DNA of 64,000 nt from Prochlorococcaceae cyanobacterium jk18x1bzbins.87 (GCA_022826535.1 JAJDUS010000129.1:19593-83592), one strand, 5' to 3'. Shown: positions 33,919 to 44,224, counted from the first letter of the stretch. Translations and numbers: made by a program. The notes: generated by a model not told the origin, from the sequence alone.

Positions 33919-35902
33919 ACCCCAACTCCCTCAAAAACCCGTGCATCACGGCTTCCGCCTCTTTGGCCTCAGCATCAATCCGAGCCAATGAAACCCCGTA
34001 TTTGTCCCACCACCGTTCCACTTGCTGAATCACGGCGTCAGATGCATTCCCCAGGTGTTGGCGAATCTGGGATTTTTCTTTGATGTGGTCCCTGAATTTG
34101 AGATATTCGGCATCTTTGGGAGCCAGCACAGCACCCACGTCAAAGCCATCAAGAATCTCCTGGATGTAGTCATCCTCAATTTCTGTGATGGGCACCCCGC
34201 TGTGGAGAATGCCCCGTACGTCAAAGGGTTCTGGCGGGGGCGAGGTGTCGGCATAGCGACGGATGCTGAGATTGTGGTCATTTTCTCGAATCTCCTCCAA
34301 GGGCACCACCTGTGAGAACCGCTTGATTGCATTATTGGCATTAAAGCACCCAATGACTTTCTCAACGTCTTGACCCCTCAGAGTATTCCGCTTCTTCCCG
34401 CGACCTTTCTGGTAGCCCAATTCAGCGTTGATAAAGAGCACCTTGCCCCGCCGCTGCGAGGCCTTGGTCTTGTTAATGATTAGCAATACTGCGGCAATGT
34501 CGGTTCCATAGAACAACTTAGGTGGCAAACCGATCACCGCTTCAATCAAATCGTCCTCAAGGATGCCTTTGCGGATTTCCCCCTCTGCGTCACCACGGAA
34601 GAGCACCCCATGGGGCACCACAACACCCATGACGCCCTTCTGGTTCATGGAGGCGATCATATGTTGAACAAATGCCATCTCTCCATAGTTTTGGGGCGGG
34701 ATGCCAAAGCGATACCGTCCAAAGCCATCGTGCTTGGCAAGGTCATGGCCCCAGTTTTCCGGGGAGAAGGGGGGATTGGCGATTACCCGATCAAATCGCA
34801 TCAATTCTCCCCCCTTCTGATGTTGCGGTTCCCCCAGGGTGTCGCCTTTTTTGATGTCTGCACTGAGCACCCCGTGGAGGAACATGTTGAGTTTGCAGAT
34901 TGCCCAGGTGCCCAGGTTCCTTTCCTGGCCGAACAACTGCAAATTGGCCGGGTCCTCCCCATGGGTTGCCAGGTGGTTCCTGGTTTGGATCAGCATTCCC
35001 CCGGAGCCGCAGGTGGGGTCATACACCGTCATCCCGGCATGGGGTTTCAACAGGGCCACCAGAAGTTTCACCACTTCGCTGGGAGTGTAAAACTCACCCC
35101 CTTTCTTCCCCGCCGAGTCGGCAAACATCTTGATGAGATACTCGTAGGCGGCCCCCAAAAGATCAGGACGTTCAAAGTCTTCATTGTGCAGCCGGAAGGT
35201 GGAGTAGTGGGAGAGCAGGTCCCTGAGTTTGCGGTCATCGAGTTTGTTCTTGATGTTGAAGTCAATGGAGACCAGCACCCCCTCCAAGGTGGGGTTGTGC
35301 TCCTCAATGGCTTCGGTGGCCTTGTTCAGTTCTGCGCCGATGTCGTGCTTGAGGCCCTTGAGGTTGCCCCACCGCGCCCGCTCCGGAACGTAGAACGTCC
35401 TGTGGTACTCGTCTTCATCGTTTGCCAGGTTCTCTGCTTCGGAGCGGGTTTTACCACTGTCCTGGTAGTGCTTGACCACCCCTTCCCTCGCCTCCTCAAA
35501 GGCATCGGAAAGGCGTTTCAGGAACAGCATTCCGAAGATGTAGTCCTTGAATTCCGAAGCATCCATGCTCCCCCGCAGGATGTCCGCGCTTTTCCAGAGG
35601 AACGACTCCAGTTGGGAGAGGGTCAATTTCTGCCCAATCCGGAAGGCGGGTTCTGGAGTCGCAGCGACAATCCTACGCTGCCCCACTGAAGGCCTGCGCC
35701 CATTCCTGGCAGGAGCAGCGGGCGCCTCGTAGCGGCTGCCCCCCTCAGTGCCCTCCGCCAGGGCGATGGAACCACCACGCCCCCTGCCCTTCTTCACGGT
35801 GCCATGCCGCAGCACCATGTCCCTGATGTATTCGTATTCCGCTTCGCTGATCTGCCGCTCTGCTGCCCTGCTGAGGGCCTCCCGTGCTGAGCGGTTCCCC
35901 AT
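33911..35902 (-). CDS. hsdM: Type I restriction-modification methyltransferase subunit M
   Basis: N6-adenine methyltransferase subunit of the type I system. It has SAM-binding motif I ([14 protein letters not shown]) and catalytic motif IV NPPF ([15 protein letters not shown]). The N-terminal helical domain ([20 protein letters not shown]) is preceded by an extra basic stretch of about 90 residues ([15 protein letters not shown]), giving 663 aa against the usual 480-550. It heads the operon hsdM-hsdS-hsdR-DUF45 on the minus strand. A 17-base palindrome lies 155 bases upstream. Confidence 0.95.
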   Translation of the reverse strand: MGNRSAREALSRAAERQISEAEYEYIRDMVLRHGTVKKGRGRGGSIALAEGTEGGSRYEAPAAPARNGRRPSVGQRRIVAATPEPAFRIGQKLTLSQLESFLWKSADILRGSMDASEFKDYIFGMLFLKRLSDAFEEAREGVVKHYQDSGKTRSEAENLANDEDEYHRTFYVPERARWGNLKGLKHDIGAELNKATEAIEEHNPTLEGVLVSIDFNIKNKLDDRKLRDLLSHYSTFRLHNEDFERPDLLGAAYEYLIKMFADSAGKKGGEFYTPSEVVKLLVALLKPHAGMTVYDPTCGSGGMLIQTRNHLATHGEDPANLQLFGQERNLGTWAICKLNMFLHGVLSADIKKGDTLGEPQHQKGGELMRFDRVIANPPFSPENWGHDLAKHDGFGRYRFGIPPQNYGEMAFVQHMIASMNQKGVMGVVVPHGVLFRGDAEGEIRKGILEDDLIEAVIGLPPKLFYGTDIAAVLLIINKTKASQRRGKVLFINAELGYQKGRGKKRNTLRGQDVEKVIGCFNANNAIKRFSQVVPLEEIRENDHNLSIRRYADTSPPPEPFDVRGILHSGVPITEIEDDYIQEILDGFDVGAVLAPKDAEYLKFRDHIKEKSQIRQHLGNASDAVIQQVERWWDKYGVSLARIDAEAKEAEAVMHGFLRELGYE

Positions 35903-36056
35903 GGTGCTGCGGTCGGGTGGCAGGACATCAATCAGCAGGTCCCCCAGTTCTGTGGCGTTCGTTGTGGCTGCTGAGTCGATGATGGGGACCGGGTGCCAAT
36001 CTTGGCCTCTACTTTACCAGCCCCAGCGTGATCGTCCACCCTGCATAGATGACTGA

Positions 36057-36073
36057 CATGGCAAAGTGCCATG
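36057..36073. promoter_or_regulatory. Perfect inverted repeat upstream of hsdM, possible operator
   Basis: CATGGCA, a 3-base spacer AAG, then TGCCATG: two perfect 7-base arms. It lies in the non-coding DNA between hsdM and the murF fragment. Palindromes of this size often bind dimeric regulators, and restriction operons frequently have them, but no regulator (controller) gene is visible nearby. Confidence 0.4.
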
Positions 36074-36160
36074 CACTTCTTCATTATTCCCACTTCCATC
36101 TCCCCAGCCTGATGCCCCCAGAACCCGGCTTGAGCCGCCATTGAAGAGGCGGCGGCACCC

Positions 36161-36245
36161 CACCGATCTGGCCGGGGCGTTGGCGTTGGCATTTGGGCTT
36201 GCCCCTGGTGGCGGTGAGGGCATCCGCCGGCAAAACCACGACGGG
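36161..36245 (+). pseudogene. Internal fragment of murF, diverged copy
   Basis: About 85 bases match the interval 37711-37795 of the intact murF, same orientation. It includes the ATP-binding loop: the fragment reads GLPLVAVRASAGKTTTGD where murF has [18 protein letters not shown]. Outside this patch the similarity is lost. It sits 1.2 kb upstream of murF, on the other side of the DUF3800 gene, and marks the right edge of the accessory island. Confidence 0.75.
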
Positions 36246-36433
36246 AGACTGGGAACCAGCCTGCTGTGATGACGGACCCAAAAGGGCTGGAGCACCCGGA
36301 CCGCAGTTGTGCATTGGTGTAACGGTTCCATCAGCGACCTGGATCCGTGACCTAGACCTATGGCGGGTACCTTGCGAGAAGCGCCGGACTACCACCTCAC
36401 CCCCGCTTCGTCCCAAGCTCCCGGACCCAGGCC
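36246..36433. other. Non-coding DNA between murF fragment and DUF3800 promoter
   Basis: No gene, repeat or RNA structure that I can support. Possible junk left by insertion. Confidence 0.4.
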
Positions 36434-36462
36434 TTGACTTCTCTGGGTCAATCGGGTACAAT
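36434..36462 (+). promoter_or_regulatory. Sigma-70-type promoter of the DUF3800 gene
   Basis: TTGACT at 36434-36439 and TACAAT at 36457-36462 are separated by exactly 17 bases, the ideal spacing. It is the cleanest promoter I found in the window. Transcription would start near 36470, leaving an untranslated leader of about 80 bases before the GTG start at 36551. Confidence 0.65.
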
Positions 36463-36550
36463 AATTATGAGACGCAGGCCTTTCAGGGCTTGCCCTCTTT
36501 CCGAGGCCCGCGTTCTGGCGCGGGCTTTCGTGTTCTCTGCAGGCCCACCT
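36463..36550 (+). ncRNA. Structured leader RNA of the DUF3800 gene (candidate DUF3800 RNA motif)
   Basis: The leader holds a stem AGGG-CTTG-CCCT at 36485-36496 and a stronger stem GCCCGCG-TTCTGG-CGCGGGC at 36506-36525, followed by TTTCGTG, much like an attenuator or terminator hairpin. Comparative work has described several conserved 'DUF3800' RNA motifs upstream of DUF3800 genes. This leader has the right position, but I cannot assign it to a class without a covariance search. Confidence 0.5.
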
Positions 36551-37337
36551 GTGACCTACTTCGCCTACCTGGACGAATTTGGCCACATTGGTCCCTACAT
36601 CAGCCGGCAAGACAGCAAACACAATGACAGTCCGGTGTTTGGCCTGGCGGGTTTCATCTTGCCCTCCGAACGGGTACGCGGGTTTGGTACCTGGTTCTTT
36701 CAACGTAAATGTGAGCTTCTCTCATACGAGATTAAAAGCTCTAAGAAGCATCCGGCCCAGTGGGAAAAGAAGGGGTCCAGCCTTTACACAGTCGGGAATG
36801 TCCGCAAGTACCCAGAACTCAGGCACTTCACAGATCGCCTGCTCAACAAAATCAGAGATCTCGGCGGCTTGGTCTTCTATGTTGGAATTCGAAAGACCAA
36901 GCCGCCAGATGCCCATAACCCAAATAACCTCCAGCAAGCGATCCTTCGCGAAGCAATGAAGCGGATTGACCAATTCTGCAAAGATGATTGCCTGCCATCC
37001 GACAATTTCGTTCTGATTCTCGATGACCATGATCAACGCCCAGAACTGATCACCAGGGCCTCGCAAAACATGTATGGGGGTGAGGAACCAAAGGCTCGTC
37101 TTATCGAGCCGCCGTTCCATCTGGAAAGCCACCGCTATCAAGACACTGCAAGCAGCGGATTGGATTGCCGGATTGGTAGGGCGCCTGGGGGCTTATTGGG
37201 CTGATCCGACGACTTACTCCGACAACCAGGTGTTCCATCAGTACTTCGAGAATCGCCTCAAGCAGGTCAGCATCCGCAGTAGCGTGCGGATGCAGGATGC
37301 TGCCAGGGGTGCCGAAAAATTCCTTCCCCTCACCTGA
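36551..37337 (+). pseudogene. DUF3800 protein gene with a frameshift
   Basis: The start YFAYLDEFGHIGPYIS matches the DUF3800 N-terminus (aDESG-type acidic motif), and FVLILDDHDQR forms the second acidic motif; DUF3800 has an RNase H-like fold in predictions and unknown function, often in defence islands. From the GTG at 36551 the frame holds to about 37138 (HLESHRY). The expected C-terminus continues in another frame as KTLQAADWIAGLVGRLGAYW and ends at 37337. One base gained or lost near 37138 explains this. It may be a true mutation or a sequencing error. Confidence 0.7.
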
Positions 37338-37427
37338 AAACGCTTGGCAGAACGCTTGGCAGTAGGCAACGTAGCGCCTGGCCACCCGTGCCCCGGCTCG
37401 TTACCGTGGGGAAGGTATTGATGGATC

Positions 37428-38804
37428 GTGCCCTGTTCCTTCTCCCCAGCAGACTGCGGCCGGATTCTGGGCTGCTCCATCTCCTCTGCCCCCTTGTCCC
37501 AGCGTCCCAGCCGCGGCATCAACACCGATAGCCGCCAGTTGCTGGTGGGGGAAATCTTCCTGGCCCTCCGTGGCGAAAGCTTTGATGGACACCATTACCT
37601 ACCCGAGGCGGCAGCACGAGGGGCTTGCGCCGCCATTGTGGAAGCCACGGCGGCGCCCCGCCAGCCGCCCCTGCCCTTGCTGCCGGTGGCCAACACCCAT
37701 CGGGCCTATCAGGATCTGGCCCGAGCCTGGCGGCGGCAGTTGGGCTTGCCCCTGGTGGCAGTGACGGGATCCGCGGGCAAAACCACGACACGAGAACTGA
37801 TTAAAGCCCTGCTGGCCCCCTTGGGCGCCATTCATGCCAGCCAGGGGAATGAAAACAATGCCGTTGGCGTCCCCCGCACCATCCTGGGGGCGGATAAAGC
37901 CGTGGTGGCCATGGTGGTGGAGATGGCCATGCGGGGGCCGGGAGAAATCGCTGAGTTGAGCCGTTGCGCAGAACCGGATCTGGTGGTGATCACCAACATC
38001 GGTTCAGCCCACATCGGTCGCCTGGGCAGCCGCGAGGCCATTGCCGCAGCCAAATGTGAAATCACCACAGCCCTGGCCAGCACAGGGGTGGTGGTGATCC
38101 CAGCCGGGGATCGCCTGTTGGAAGCCAGCCTGGCGGCCCGTTGGCATGGTGCGGTCCATCGTGTGGCCCTGGAGGATGACCCCTTACCTTCCCACCTCCC
38201 CCTAGCAGACCGGTGTGGCCAACTGAAAGGCAATGCATTGCACTTTGGGGGGCGCCGCTGGCATTTGCCCCTGCCGGGGACCCACCAGGCCCGTAACCTG
38301 ATGCTGGCCCTGGCTTGTGCCCAGCATCTGGGCGTAACACCCGAGAACCATCACCTGGCCCAGGTGCGACTCCCGGGAGGACGGGCCCGTCAACTGATGG
38401 TGGGCTCCATCACCATCTGGGACGAGACCTACAACGCTTCCCCTGAAGCTGTGATGGCCACCACAGATATGGTGGCTGAACAACAGGGGCGCCACTTTGC
38501 CGTGTTGGGTCCCATGTTGGAACTGGGCTCCTTCGCCATGGCCTGGCATCAGCGCATTGGGGAACATGTGGGCCGGCGGGGCTTTGATGGGCTGGTGGTG
38601 GTGGACGACGGTCCCCTTGGAAATGCTCTGGCGGCTGGTGCGGGCCAGGGGTTGCCGGTGGTGCAGGTGGATGAACCTCAGGCAGCCCTCAGTCATTTGC
38701 TGGCATGGCTGAAGCCCGGTGATCATTTGCTGCTGAAGGCCAGTCGCGGTGTCGTTTTGGAACGCCTCATTCCCCTCCTGCAAGCCTGGCTGAACAGGAT
38801 TTAG
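37428..38804 (+). CDS. murF: UDP-N-acetylmuramoyl-tripeptide-D-alanyl-D-alanine ligase
   Basis: Adds D-Ala-D-Ala to the peptidoglycan precursor in the cytosol. Mur ligase features: N-terminal domain with [23 protein letters not shown] loop [35 protein letters not shown] and [13 protein letters not shown]. The frame opens with GTG 37428 and gives 458 aa, normal for MurF. The stop overlaps the glmU stop of the other strand by 4 bases. A fragment of it is duplicated at 36161-36245. Confidence 0.94.
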   Translation: MPCSFSPADCGRILGCSISSAPLSQRPSRGINTDSRQLLVGEIFLALRGESFDGHHYLPEAAARGACAAIVEATAAPRQPPLPLLPVANTHRAYQDLARAWRRQLGLPLVAVTGSAGKTTTRELIKALLAPLGAIHASQGNENNAVGVPRTILGADKAVVAMVVEMAMRGPGEIAELSRCAEPDLVVITNIGSAHIGRLGSREAIAAAKCEITTALASTGVVVIPAGDRLLEASLAARWHGAVHRVALEDDPLPSHLPLADRCGQLKGNALHFGGRRWHLPLPGTHQARNLMLALACAQHLGVTPENHHLAQVRLPGGRARQLMVGSITIWDETYNASPEAVMATTDMVAEQQGRHFAVLGPMLELGSFAMAWHQRIGEHVGRRGFDGLVVVDDGPLGNALAAGAGQGLPVVQVDEPQAALSHLLAWLKPGDHLLLKASRGVVLERLIPLLQAWLNRI

Positions 38805-40213
38805 GAGGGTTCTGCTGCCGGCCCCGGTGTGGAACTGGCGACGGTATTGGAACCATGGGGATCTGCTGTCTTATGCCAGCCCTTCTTCTCCACCTGCCGG
38901 CAGCGGGCAACGGCCAGGGCGTGATCCGTCACGTCTTTGGTGATGGTGGAGCCAGCCGCCACGGTGACATCCCGCCCCACCGTCACCGGCGCCACAAGCA
39001 CGGTATTGGCCCCAATACTGCTGCCCTCCCCAATGGCGGTGGGATGTTTGCTCGTCCCATCAAAATTGGCCGTGATGGTGCCGGCACCCACATTGACGCC
39101 ACGTCCCAACTGGGCATCCCCCAGATAGCTCAGATGACTGGCCTTGACGTCAGCGCCCAGATGGCTGTTTTTCACTTCCACGAAGTTACCCACCTTGCAG
39201 TGCTCCCCCAGCACCGTCCCTGGCCGCAGATGGGCAAACGGCCCAACGGTGCAGCCCCTGGCCAGCCGTGCCTGGCGCACCACGGAAAACATCACCTCAA
39301 CACCCTCGTCCAACTGGCTGTCCTCGATCAAGGCGCTGGGACCAATGCGGCAGCCGTCCCCAATGCTGTTGTTGCCCCGAAAATGGGTTTGGGGGGCCAC
39401 CACCACATCCCGGCCCAAGCGGGTTCCAAGGCTGAGGCTGCAACTGGCAGGATCCAGGAAGCTTACGCCTGCCGCCAACCACTGCTGCCGTAATCGCTGC
39501 TGCAACACCTGCTCACAGGCCGCCAGTTGGCCGCGATCATTGACGCCACTGATCTCTGTGGCGTCCTCCACCGTGAACGGGGTGGCTGGCTCCAGAAGAC
39601 CCACGGCATCGGTTAGATAAATTTCCCGTTGCTGGTTCTCCGCCTTGAGATGGGGGAGCACTGCGGCCACCGAAGGCCAGTGGAAGCAGTACACGCCTCC
39701 GTTGATGAGCCTGTTGCGGCGCTGCTCAGCGGTGCAGTCCCGATCTTCCACAATGGCGGTCACCTGCTGCTGGTCATTGCAAAAGACCCGTCCGTAGCCC
39801 CTGGGGTCCTCCAGACGGGCGGTCAGGAGAGTCACGGCGCTGCCGCTCTGGCGATGGTGCCGTACCAACTGGCCCAGGGTGGCGCTGCGCAGCAGGGGGA
39901 CATCCCCATTGAGCACCAATAAGGTCCCGGTAAAATTCCCCAAGGGTTGCAGGAGCTGTTGGACACCGTGCCCCGTGCCCTTCTGGGGCTGCTGCAGGAC
40001 AAACTCCACATGCTGGTGATGGCGCTGCATGTGCTGTCGCACCCGCTCTGCCTGGTGACCCACCACCACCAGACGCCGTTGCGGATTGAGGAGTTCACAA
40101 GCCTGGAGGACCCAGTCCACCAACGTGGCGCCTCCCAGGGGCTGAAGCACTTTGGGGTGGGCACTGCGCATGCGCGTTCCCTTCCCCGCCGCCAAAATGG
40201 CAACCGCCAACAT
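38801..40213 (-). CDS. glmU: Bifunctional UDP-GlcNAc pyrophosphorylase / glucosamine-1-phosphate acetyltransferase
   Basis: Makes UDP-GlcNAc from glucosamine 1-phosphate, downstream of GlmS. The N-terminal uridylyltransferase starts [20 protein letters not shown], with [10 protein letters not shown] and EKNR-type substrate region. The C-terminal half is a left-handed beta-helix of hexapeptide repeats ([31 protein letters not shown]). ATG 40213 matches the family start; in-frame ATGs at 40222 and 40237 would add 3 or 8 residues. Length about 470 aa including a short Pro-rich tail. Confidence 0.95.
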   Translation of the reverse strand: MLAVAILAAGKGTRMRSAHPKVLQPLGGATLVDWVLQACELLNPQRRLVVVGHQAERVRQHMQRHHQHVEFVLQQPQKGTGHGVQQLLQPLGNFTGTLLVLNGDVPLLRSATLGQLVRHHRQSGSAVTLLTARLEDPRGYGRVFCNDQQQVTAIVEDRDCTAEQRRNRLINGGVYCFHWPSVAAVLPHLKAENQQREIYLTDAVGLLEPATPFTVEDATEISGVNDRGQLAACEQVLQQRLRQQWLAAGVSFLDPASCSLSLGTRLGRDVVVAPQTHFRGNNSIGDGCRIGPSALIEDSQLDEGVEVMFSVVRQARLARGCTVGPFAHLRPGTVLGEHCKVGNFVEVKNSHLGADVKASHLSYLGDAQLGRGVNVGAGTITANFDGTSKHPTAIGEGSSIGANTVLVAPVTVGRDVTVAAGSTITKDVTDHALAVARCRQVEKKGWHKTADPHGSNTVASSTPGPAAEPS

Positions 40214-40264
40214 CTGTCGCATGTCCACTGGCGCCATCCATGATAGGTGGACAGGCCAGCCTCA

Positions 40265-41200
40265 TCAAGACTGACCGGTGACGGCGGCGTGGATATTGCG
40301 GCGCCACATCCAGGGCTTGATGCGCCGCAGGGCGGAGCCCCGCAGCTTCTCATCCCAAGTGGCATCGTCCCAGCGGAGCAATTGCTCGGCGTTGGCCGTG
40401 AGCATCCAGTCCGCCGGCTGACGTTCGGGATCCACCGTGGGCGTAACCATCCGGTTCCAGGGGCAAACCTGTTGGCAAAGATCGCAACCGGCGATCCAGC
40501 CCTGCAAGCTCTTGGCCACATGGGGCGGTAGGGTAGGGTTGCGATTTTCAATGGTGTGAAAGGCGATACAGGCGCGGCTGTCTACCACGAAGGGTTCGGG
40601 AATGGCGCCGGTGGGGCACACCTCCAGGCAGCGGCGGCAACGGCCACAGAGGGGGGGCTGGAGGGGGTCCGCTAGCAGCGCCACGGTAGTGAGCAGGTGG
40701 CCCAACAAGAGCCAGGAGCCATGGTGGGGATGGATCAGGTTGCTATGCTTGCCAATCCAGCCGATCCCGGCCGCCTCCGCCCAGGCTTTATCCATCAGTG
40801 GGGCGCTGTCCACACAGACGCGCCAGTGGCAGTCCGGGTGATGCTGGCTAAGCCAGCGCCCTATGGTTCGCAGGCGCCGGTAAATGGTGCGGTGATAGTC
40901 GCGCCCCCATCCATAGCGGGCAATTGAAAGTACACCGGGGCGTTGCTGCTGGTCTGTCCAATAGTTCAGGCCCACCGCCAACAGACTGCGTACCCCCGGC
41001 AGCAGACTCTCAACACGGCGACGCCGTGGATCCTCCATCCAGCCCAGAGAGGCCTGGTACCCCGCCTGTAACCAACGTTCCAGGGCAGCAGTGCGGGCAG
41101 GTAGCGCTGCCGGCTGATCCACCCGGGCGATGCCCGCCACTGCAAATCCCATGGACAAGGCCTTCTCCTTAAGCTGAGTGGCGAGGAGGGAGGGATTCAT
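40265..41200 (-). CDS. queG: Epoxyqueuosine reductase
   Basis: Cobalamin-dependent iron-sulfur enzyme that reduces epoxyqueuosine to queuosine in tRNA, the last step of the pathway for which queF (44.7 kb) acts earlier. Two [4Fe-4S] motifs are visible: CGRCRRCLEVCP and CDLCQQVCPWN. Other family blocks are LGWMEDPRRRR and VDSAPLMDKAWAEAAGIGWI. At 311 aa it is of normal length. Confidence 0.93.
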   Translation of the reverse strand: MNPSLLATQLKEKALSMGFAVAGIARVDQPAALPARTAALERWLQAGYQASLGWMEDPRRRRVESLLPGVRSLLAVGLNYWTDQQQRPGVLSIARYGWGRDYHRTIYRRLRTIGRWLSQHHPDCHWRVCVDSAPLMDKAWAEAAGIGWIGKHSNLIHPHHGSWLLLGHLLTTVALLADPLQPPLCGRCRRCLEVCPTGAIPEPFVVDSRACIAFHTIENRNPTLPPHVAKSLQGWIAGCDLCQQVCPWNRMVTPTVDPERQPADWMLTANAEQLLRWDDATWDEKLRGSALRRIKPWMWRRNIHAAVTGQS

Positions 41201-41230
41201 GGTGCTGTGGGGCTATGTTGGGACGGCTCC

Positions 41231-42526
41231 TCACAAGCCCAGACGCTGCCAAATCCGGTCCAGGTTCACCTGGTGCTGTTGAGGAGAAAAACATGCCGCC
41301 AAGGCCTCCCCATGGAGATGGGTCGTCACCCGTGGATCATGGGCCAGACTGGCTTGGAAGTCACCACCTGGCTGATTCCAGGCCTGGTGGGCATGGTGTT
41401 GCACCAGAGCATAGGCTTCCTCTCGGCTCAAGCCAGCAGCCACCAGCGCCAGCATCACCTGCTGACTAAAGATCACCCCACCGTAGATGGTCATGTTGCG
41501 GAGCATGGTCTCCGGGTAGACCACCAGCCCAGCCACCACAGCGGTCATCTCCCGCAGCATGAAGTGGAGCGTGATGGAGCAATCGGGCAGGAGCACCCGC
41601 TCAGCGGAGCTGTGGCTGATGTCCCGTTCATGCCACAGGGGCATATTTTCCAAAGCCGCCATGGCATAGCCCCGCAGCAGCCGCGCCAAGCCGCTGATGC
41701 GTTCACTGCGGATGGGGTTGCGCTTGTGAGGCATGGCGGAACTGCCCTTCTGCCCCTTGGCAAAGTGCTCTTCCACCTCCAGCACATCGGTCCGTTGCAG
41801 GTTACGAATCTCTGTCGCAAAACGATCCAGCGTTGACCCCACCAAGGCCATGGTCTGTACATACTCGGCATGGCGATCACGGCTGATCACCTGGGTGCTG
41901 ACGGTGTCCGGGGTGAGGCCAAGCCGTCTACAGGCCATGGCCTCCACACGGGGGTCAATATTGGCGTAAGTGCCCATGGCGCCACTGATCTGGCCTATGG
42001 CCACCACCTGCTCCAGCCGGGCCAGGCGCTCCTGGTGGCGCTGCACCTCCGCCAGCCAGCCAGCCAACTTGAAACCCAGGGTAATGGGTTCCCCGTGGAT
42101 GCCGTGGGAACGGCCAATCATGGCGGTGTGCTTATGGAGTTGAGCCTGTTGGCTGATGGCGGTCTCCAATTGGCTGAGTTCTTGCCGCAGCAGGGCCACC
42201 GCCGCCTTCATCTGCAGAGCCAGGGCCGTGTCCAGCACGTCGCTGCTGGTCATGCCCATGTGGATGTAGCGCCCCGCATTACCCACCTGCTCATTCACGT
42301 TGGTGAGAAATGCAATGACATCGTGGCGCACCTGGGCTTCAATGTGAAGGATCCGCTCCACTTGGAAGCCGGCCCTGGCCCGGATGTCCTCCATGGCCTC
42401 GGGGGGAATCCGCCCCAGTTGACAGTTGGCCTCACAAGCGGCTAATTCCACCTCTAGCCAGCGCTGATAGCGGGCTTCATCACTCCAGATGGCCGCCATG
42501 TCCGGGAGGGCGTAGCGTTCAATCAC
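41231..42526 (-). CDS. purB: Adenylosuccinate lyase
   Basis: Cleaves SAICAR and adenylosuccinate in purine synthesis. The superfamily signature GSSAMPHKRNP is at 261-271, the active-site His141 lies in GRSHGIHGEP, and TSSDVLDTALALQ at 93-105. The 431-aa length is standard. The start is GTG 42526 (MIERYALPDMAAIW), which matches the family N-terminus. Confidence 0.96.
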   Translation of the reverse strand: MIERYALPDMAAIWSDEARYQRWLEVELAACEANCQLGRIPPEAMEDIRARAGFQVERILHIEAQVRHDVIAFLTNVNEQVGNAGRYIHMGMTSSDVLDTALALQMKAAVALLRQELSQLETAISQQAQLHKHTAMIGRSHGIHGEPITLGFKLAGWLAEVQRHQERLARLEQVVAIGQISGAMGTYANIDPRVEAMACRRLGLTPDTVSTQVISRDRHAEYVQTMALVGSTLDRFATEIRNLQRTDVLEVEEHFAKGQKGSSAMPHKRNPIRSERISGLARLLRGYAMAALENMPLWHERDISHSSAERVLLPDCSITLHFMLREMTAVVAGLVVYPETMLRNMTIYGGVIFSQQVMLALVAAGLSREEAYALVQHHAHQAWNQPGGDFQASLAHDPRVTTHLHGEALAACFSPQQHQVNLDRIWQRLGL

Positions 42527-42626
42527 AATCCGGCCACAACAGAAGGAATAACTTACCGGCTCACCGAGGGCAGACTGCCAGGCAAGGCAGGCAAGAATTC
42601 AGGATTGGGATGACAAAAGACTGACC

Positions 42627-43454
42627 ATGGGACAAGGACAGATGCGACTGGATCAGCTTTTGGTGGAGCGGGGCCTGGCCCCCAGCCGCCAACAGGCCCA
42701 GCGCTGGATCCGGGCAGGCTGGGTGCGTAGTGGAACCCGAATCCTGGACAAGCCTGGCCTGGCCACCAGTTGTCACCTTGCCTTGCAGGTGCGGCAACAG
42801 GCCCGGTTTGTCTCCCGCGGGGGGGAGAAATTGCTGGGCGCCATCCGCGCCTTTGGATTGCAGGTGGCTGGACGCACAGCCGTGGATGCCGGCATCTCCA
42901 CCGGTGGCTTCACGGATTGCTTGCTACAACAAGGCTGCCGGCGCATCTATGGGGTGGATGTCGGCTATGGGCAGGTGGCGTGGCGTCTACGTCAGGATCC
43001 GCGGCTGGTGCTCAAAGAACGCTGCAACCTGCGTCACCTCACCCCTGCAGTACTGTATGGACCTGATGAGGTCTGGGCCGATCTGGCAGTGGCCGATCTT
43101 TCCTTCATTTCTCTGCAACTGGTTTTGCCGGCGCTGAAGGCCCTGCTGAAACCACCCCAGGAGGCGGCTGTGTTGATTAAGCCCCAATTTGAAGTGGGGC
43201 GGGCGCTGGTGGGCCGCGGCGGGGTGGTGCGGGATGCCCAGGCACAGGTCAGCGCCATCAAGGCTGCTCAGGCCAAAGCAGACCGCCTCAACTGGTGTGC
43301 CGTGGGGTTGGCACCATCACCCATCAAAGGTGTTTCCGGCAACCAGGAGTACTGGCTCCACCTGGTACAGCCCGACAAGCGTGAGGGACGATGCACTGTG
43401 GAACCAAAACAGGTGGAGGCCACAGTTCAGGCAGCCCTTGGCCAAGGCAAGTAA
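42627..43454 (+). CDS. tlyA: TlyA-family rRNA 2'-O-methyltransferase
   Basis: An S4 RNA-binding domain (MRLDQLLVERGLAPSRQQAQ, to about residue 65) is followed by an FtsJ-like methyltransferase domain starting FVSRGGEKLLGAIRAF, with DAGISTGGFTDCLLQ as SAM motif I. This is the TlyA/haemolysin A family that methylates 16S and 23S rRNA in mycobacteria; target specificity in cyanobacteria is unknown to me. 275 aa, ATG 42627. It converges on glnB. Confidence 0.9.
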   Translation: MGQGQMRLDQLLVERGLAPSRQQAQRWIRAGWVRSGTRILDKPGLATSCHLALQVRQQARFVSRGGEKLLGAIRAFGLQVAGRTAVDAGISTGGFTDCLLQQGCRRIYGVDVGYGQVAWRLRQDPRLVLKERCNLRHLTPAVLYGPDEVWADLAVADLSFISLQLVLPALKALLKPPQEAAVLIKPQFEVGRALVGRGGVVRDAQAQVSAIKAAQAKADRLNWCAVGLAPSPIKGVSGNQEYWLHLVQPDKREGRCTVEPKQVEATVQAALGQGK

Positions 43455-43489
43455 TCTGCTGCTGGTGCTTAAAGCCAGACTGTGTCCCC

Positions 43490-43846
<357 letters not shown>

Positions 43847-43885
43847 TTAAGAATCCAGCGGGGAGAGTGGAGCTAATGGGGTGGG

Positions 43886-44155
43886 TCAGGCTGGTGGCAA
43901 TGGACTACAGCAGACCACGCCAGCGGCGGAGCAATCGGCAAGAAATTCCGACAAGGTGTCAGGCTCAAGCTCAACGCGCCCAGCCGCTAAAGAGTCCCAG
44001 TGGCAATTTTCAAAGTGCAACTGGAGCCACAACATTCCCACAGCACTATGGACGGAAATTCGCTGGGCAGGGGGAGAAGAAATCCCAGCAGAGGCTAAAG
44101 GGGCTGAAGACACGGAAGAAGCCACACCGGCCACCGGACTAAGGAACAAATCCAT
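43886..44155 (-). CDS. Hypothetical protein, weakly supported
   Basis: I do not recognise this 89-residue frame. Its middle (GMLWLQLHFENCHWDSLAAG) looks like real protein with balanced composition, while two overlapping plus-strand frames here are of low-complexity, basic or Ser/Glu-rich make-up. Apart from it, the 396 bases between glnB and the DUF4278 gene show no gene and no clear RNA. Confidence 0.35.
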   Translation of the reverse strand: MDLFLSPVAGVASSVSSAPLASAGISSPPAQRISVHSAVGMLWLQLHFENCHWDSLAAGRVELEPDTLSEFLADCSAAGVVCCSPLPPA

Positions 44156-44224
44156 AGGGGAAAGTTGATTCCTTTGCCATTAGTGGGGTGTGGCCCCTGT
44201 TTTTCAGTAGCTATGGCTACAGAA

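Noticed and set aside
34610..35689. 359-residue plus-strand frame opposite hsdM
   Set aside because: Antisense shadow of hsdM, no recognisable domain.
35748..36056. Plus-strand frame opposite hsdM
   Set aside because: Shadow of hsdM; Pro/Ser/Arg-rich translation without protein-like pattern.
36193..36627. 144-residue frame starting with a MurF-like P-loop
   Set aside because: Similarity ends after about 18 residues; the rest runs through the DUF3800 promoter and leader in the wrong frame.
37338..37427. tRNA or attachment site before murF
   Set aside because: Only a short tandem repeat of AACGCTTGGCAG is visible; no cloverleaf can be drawn.
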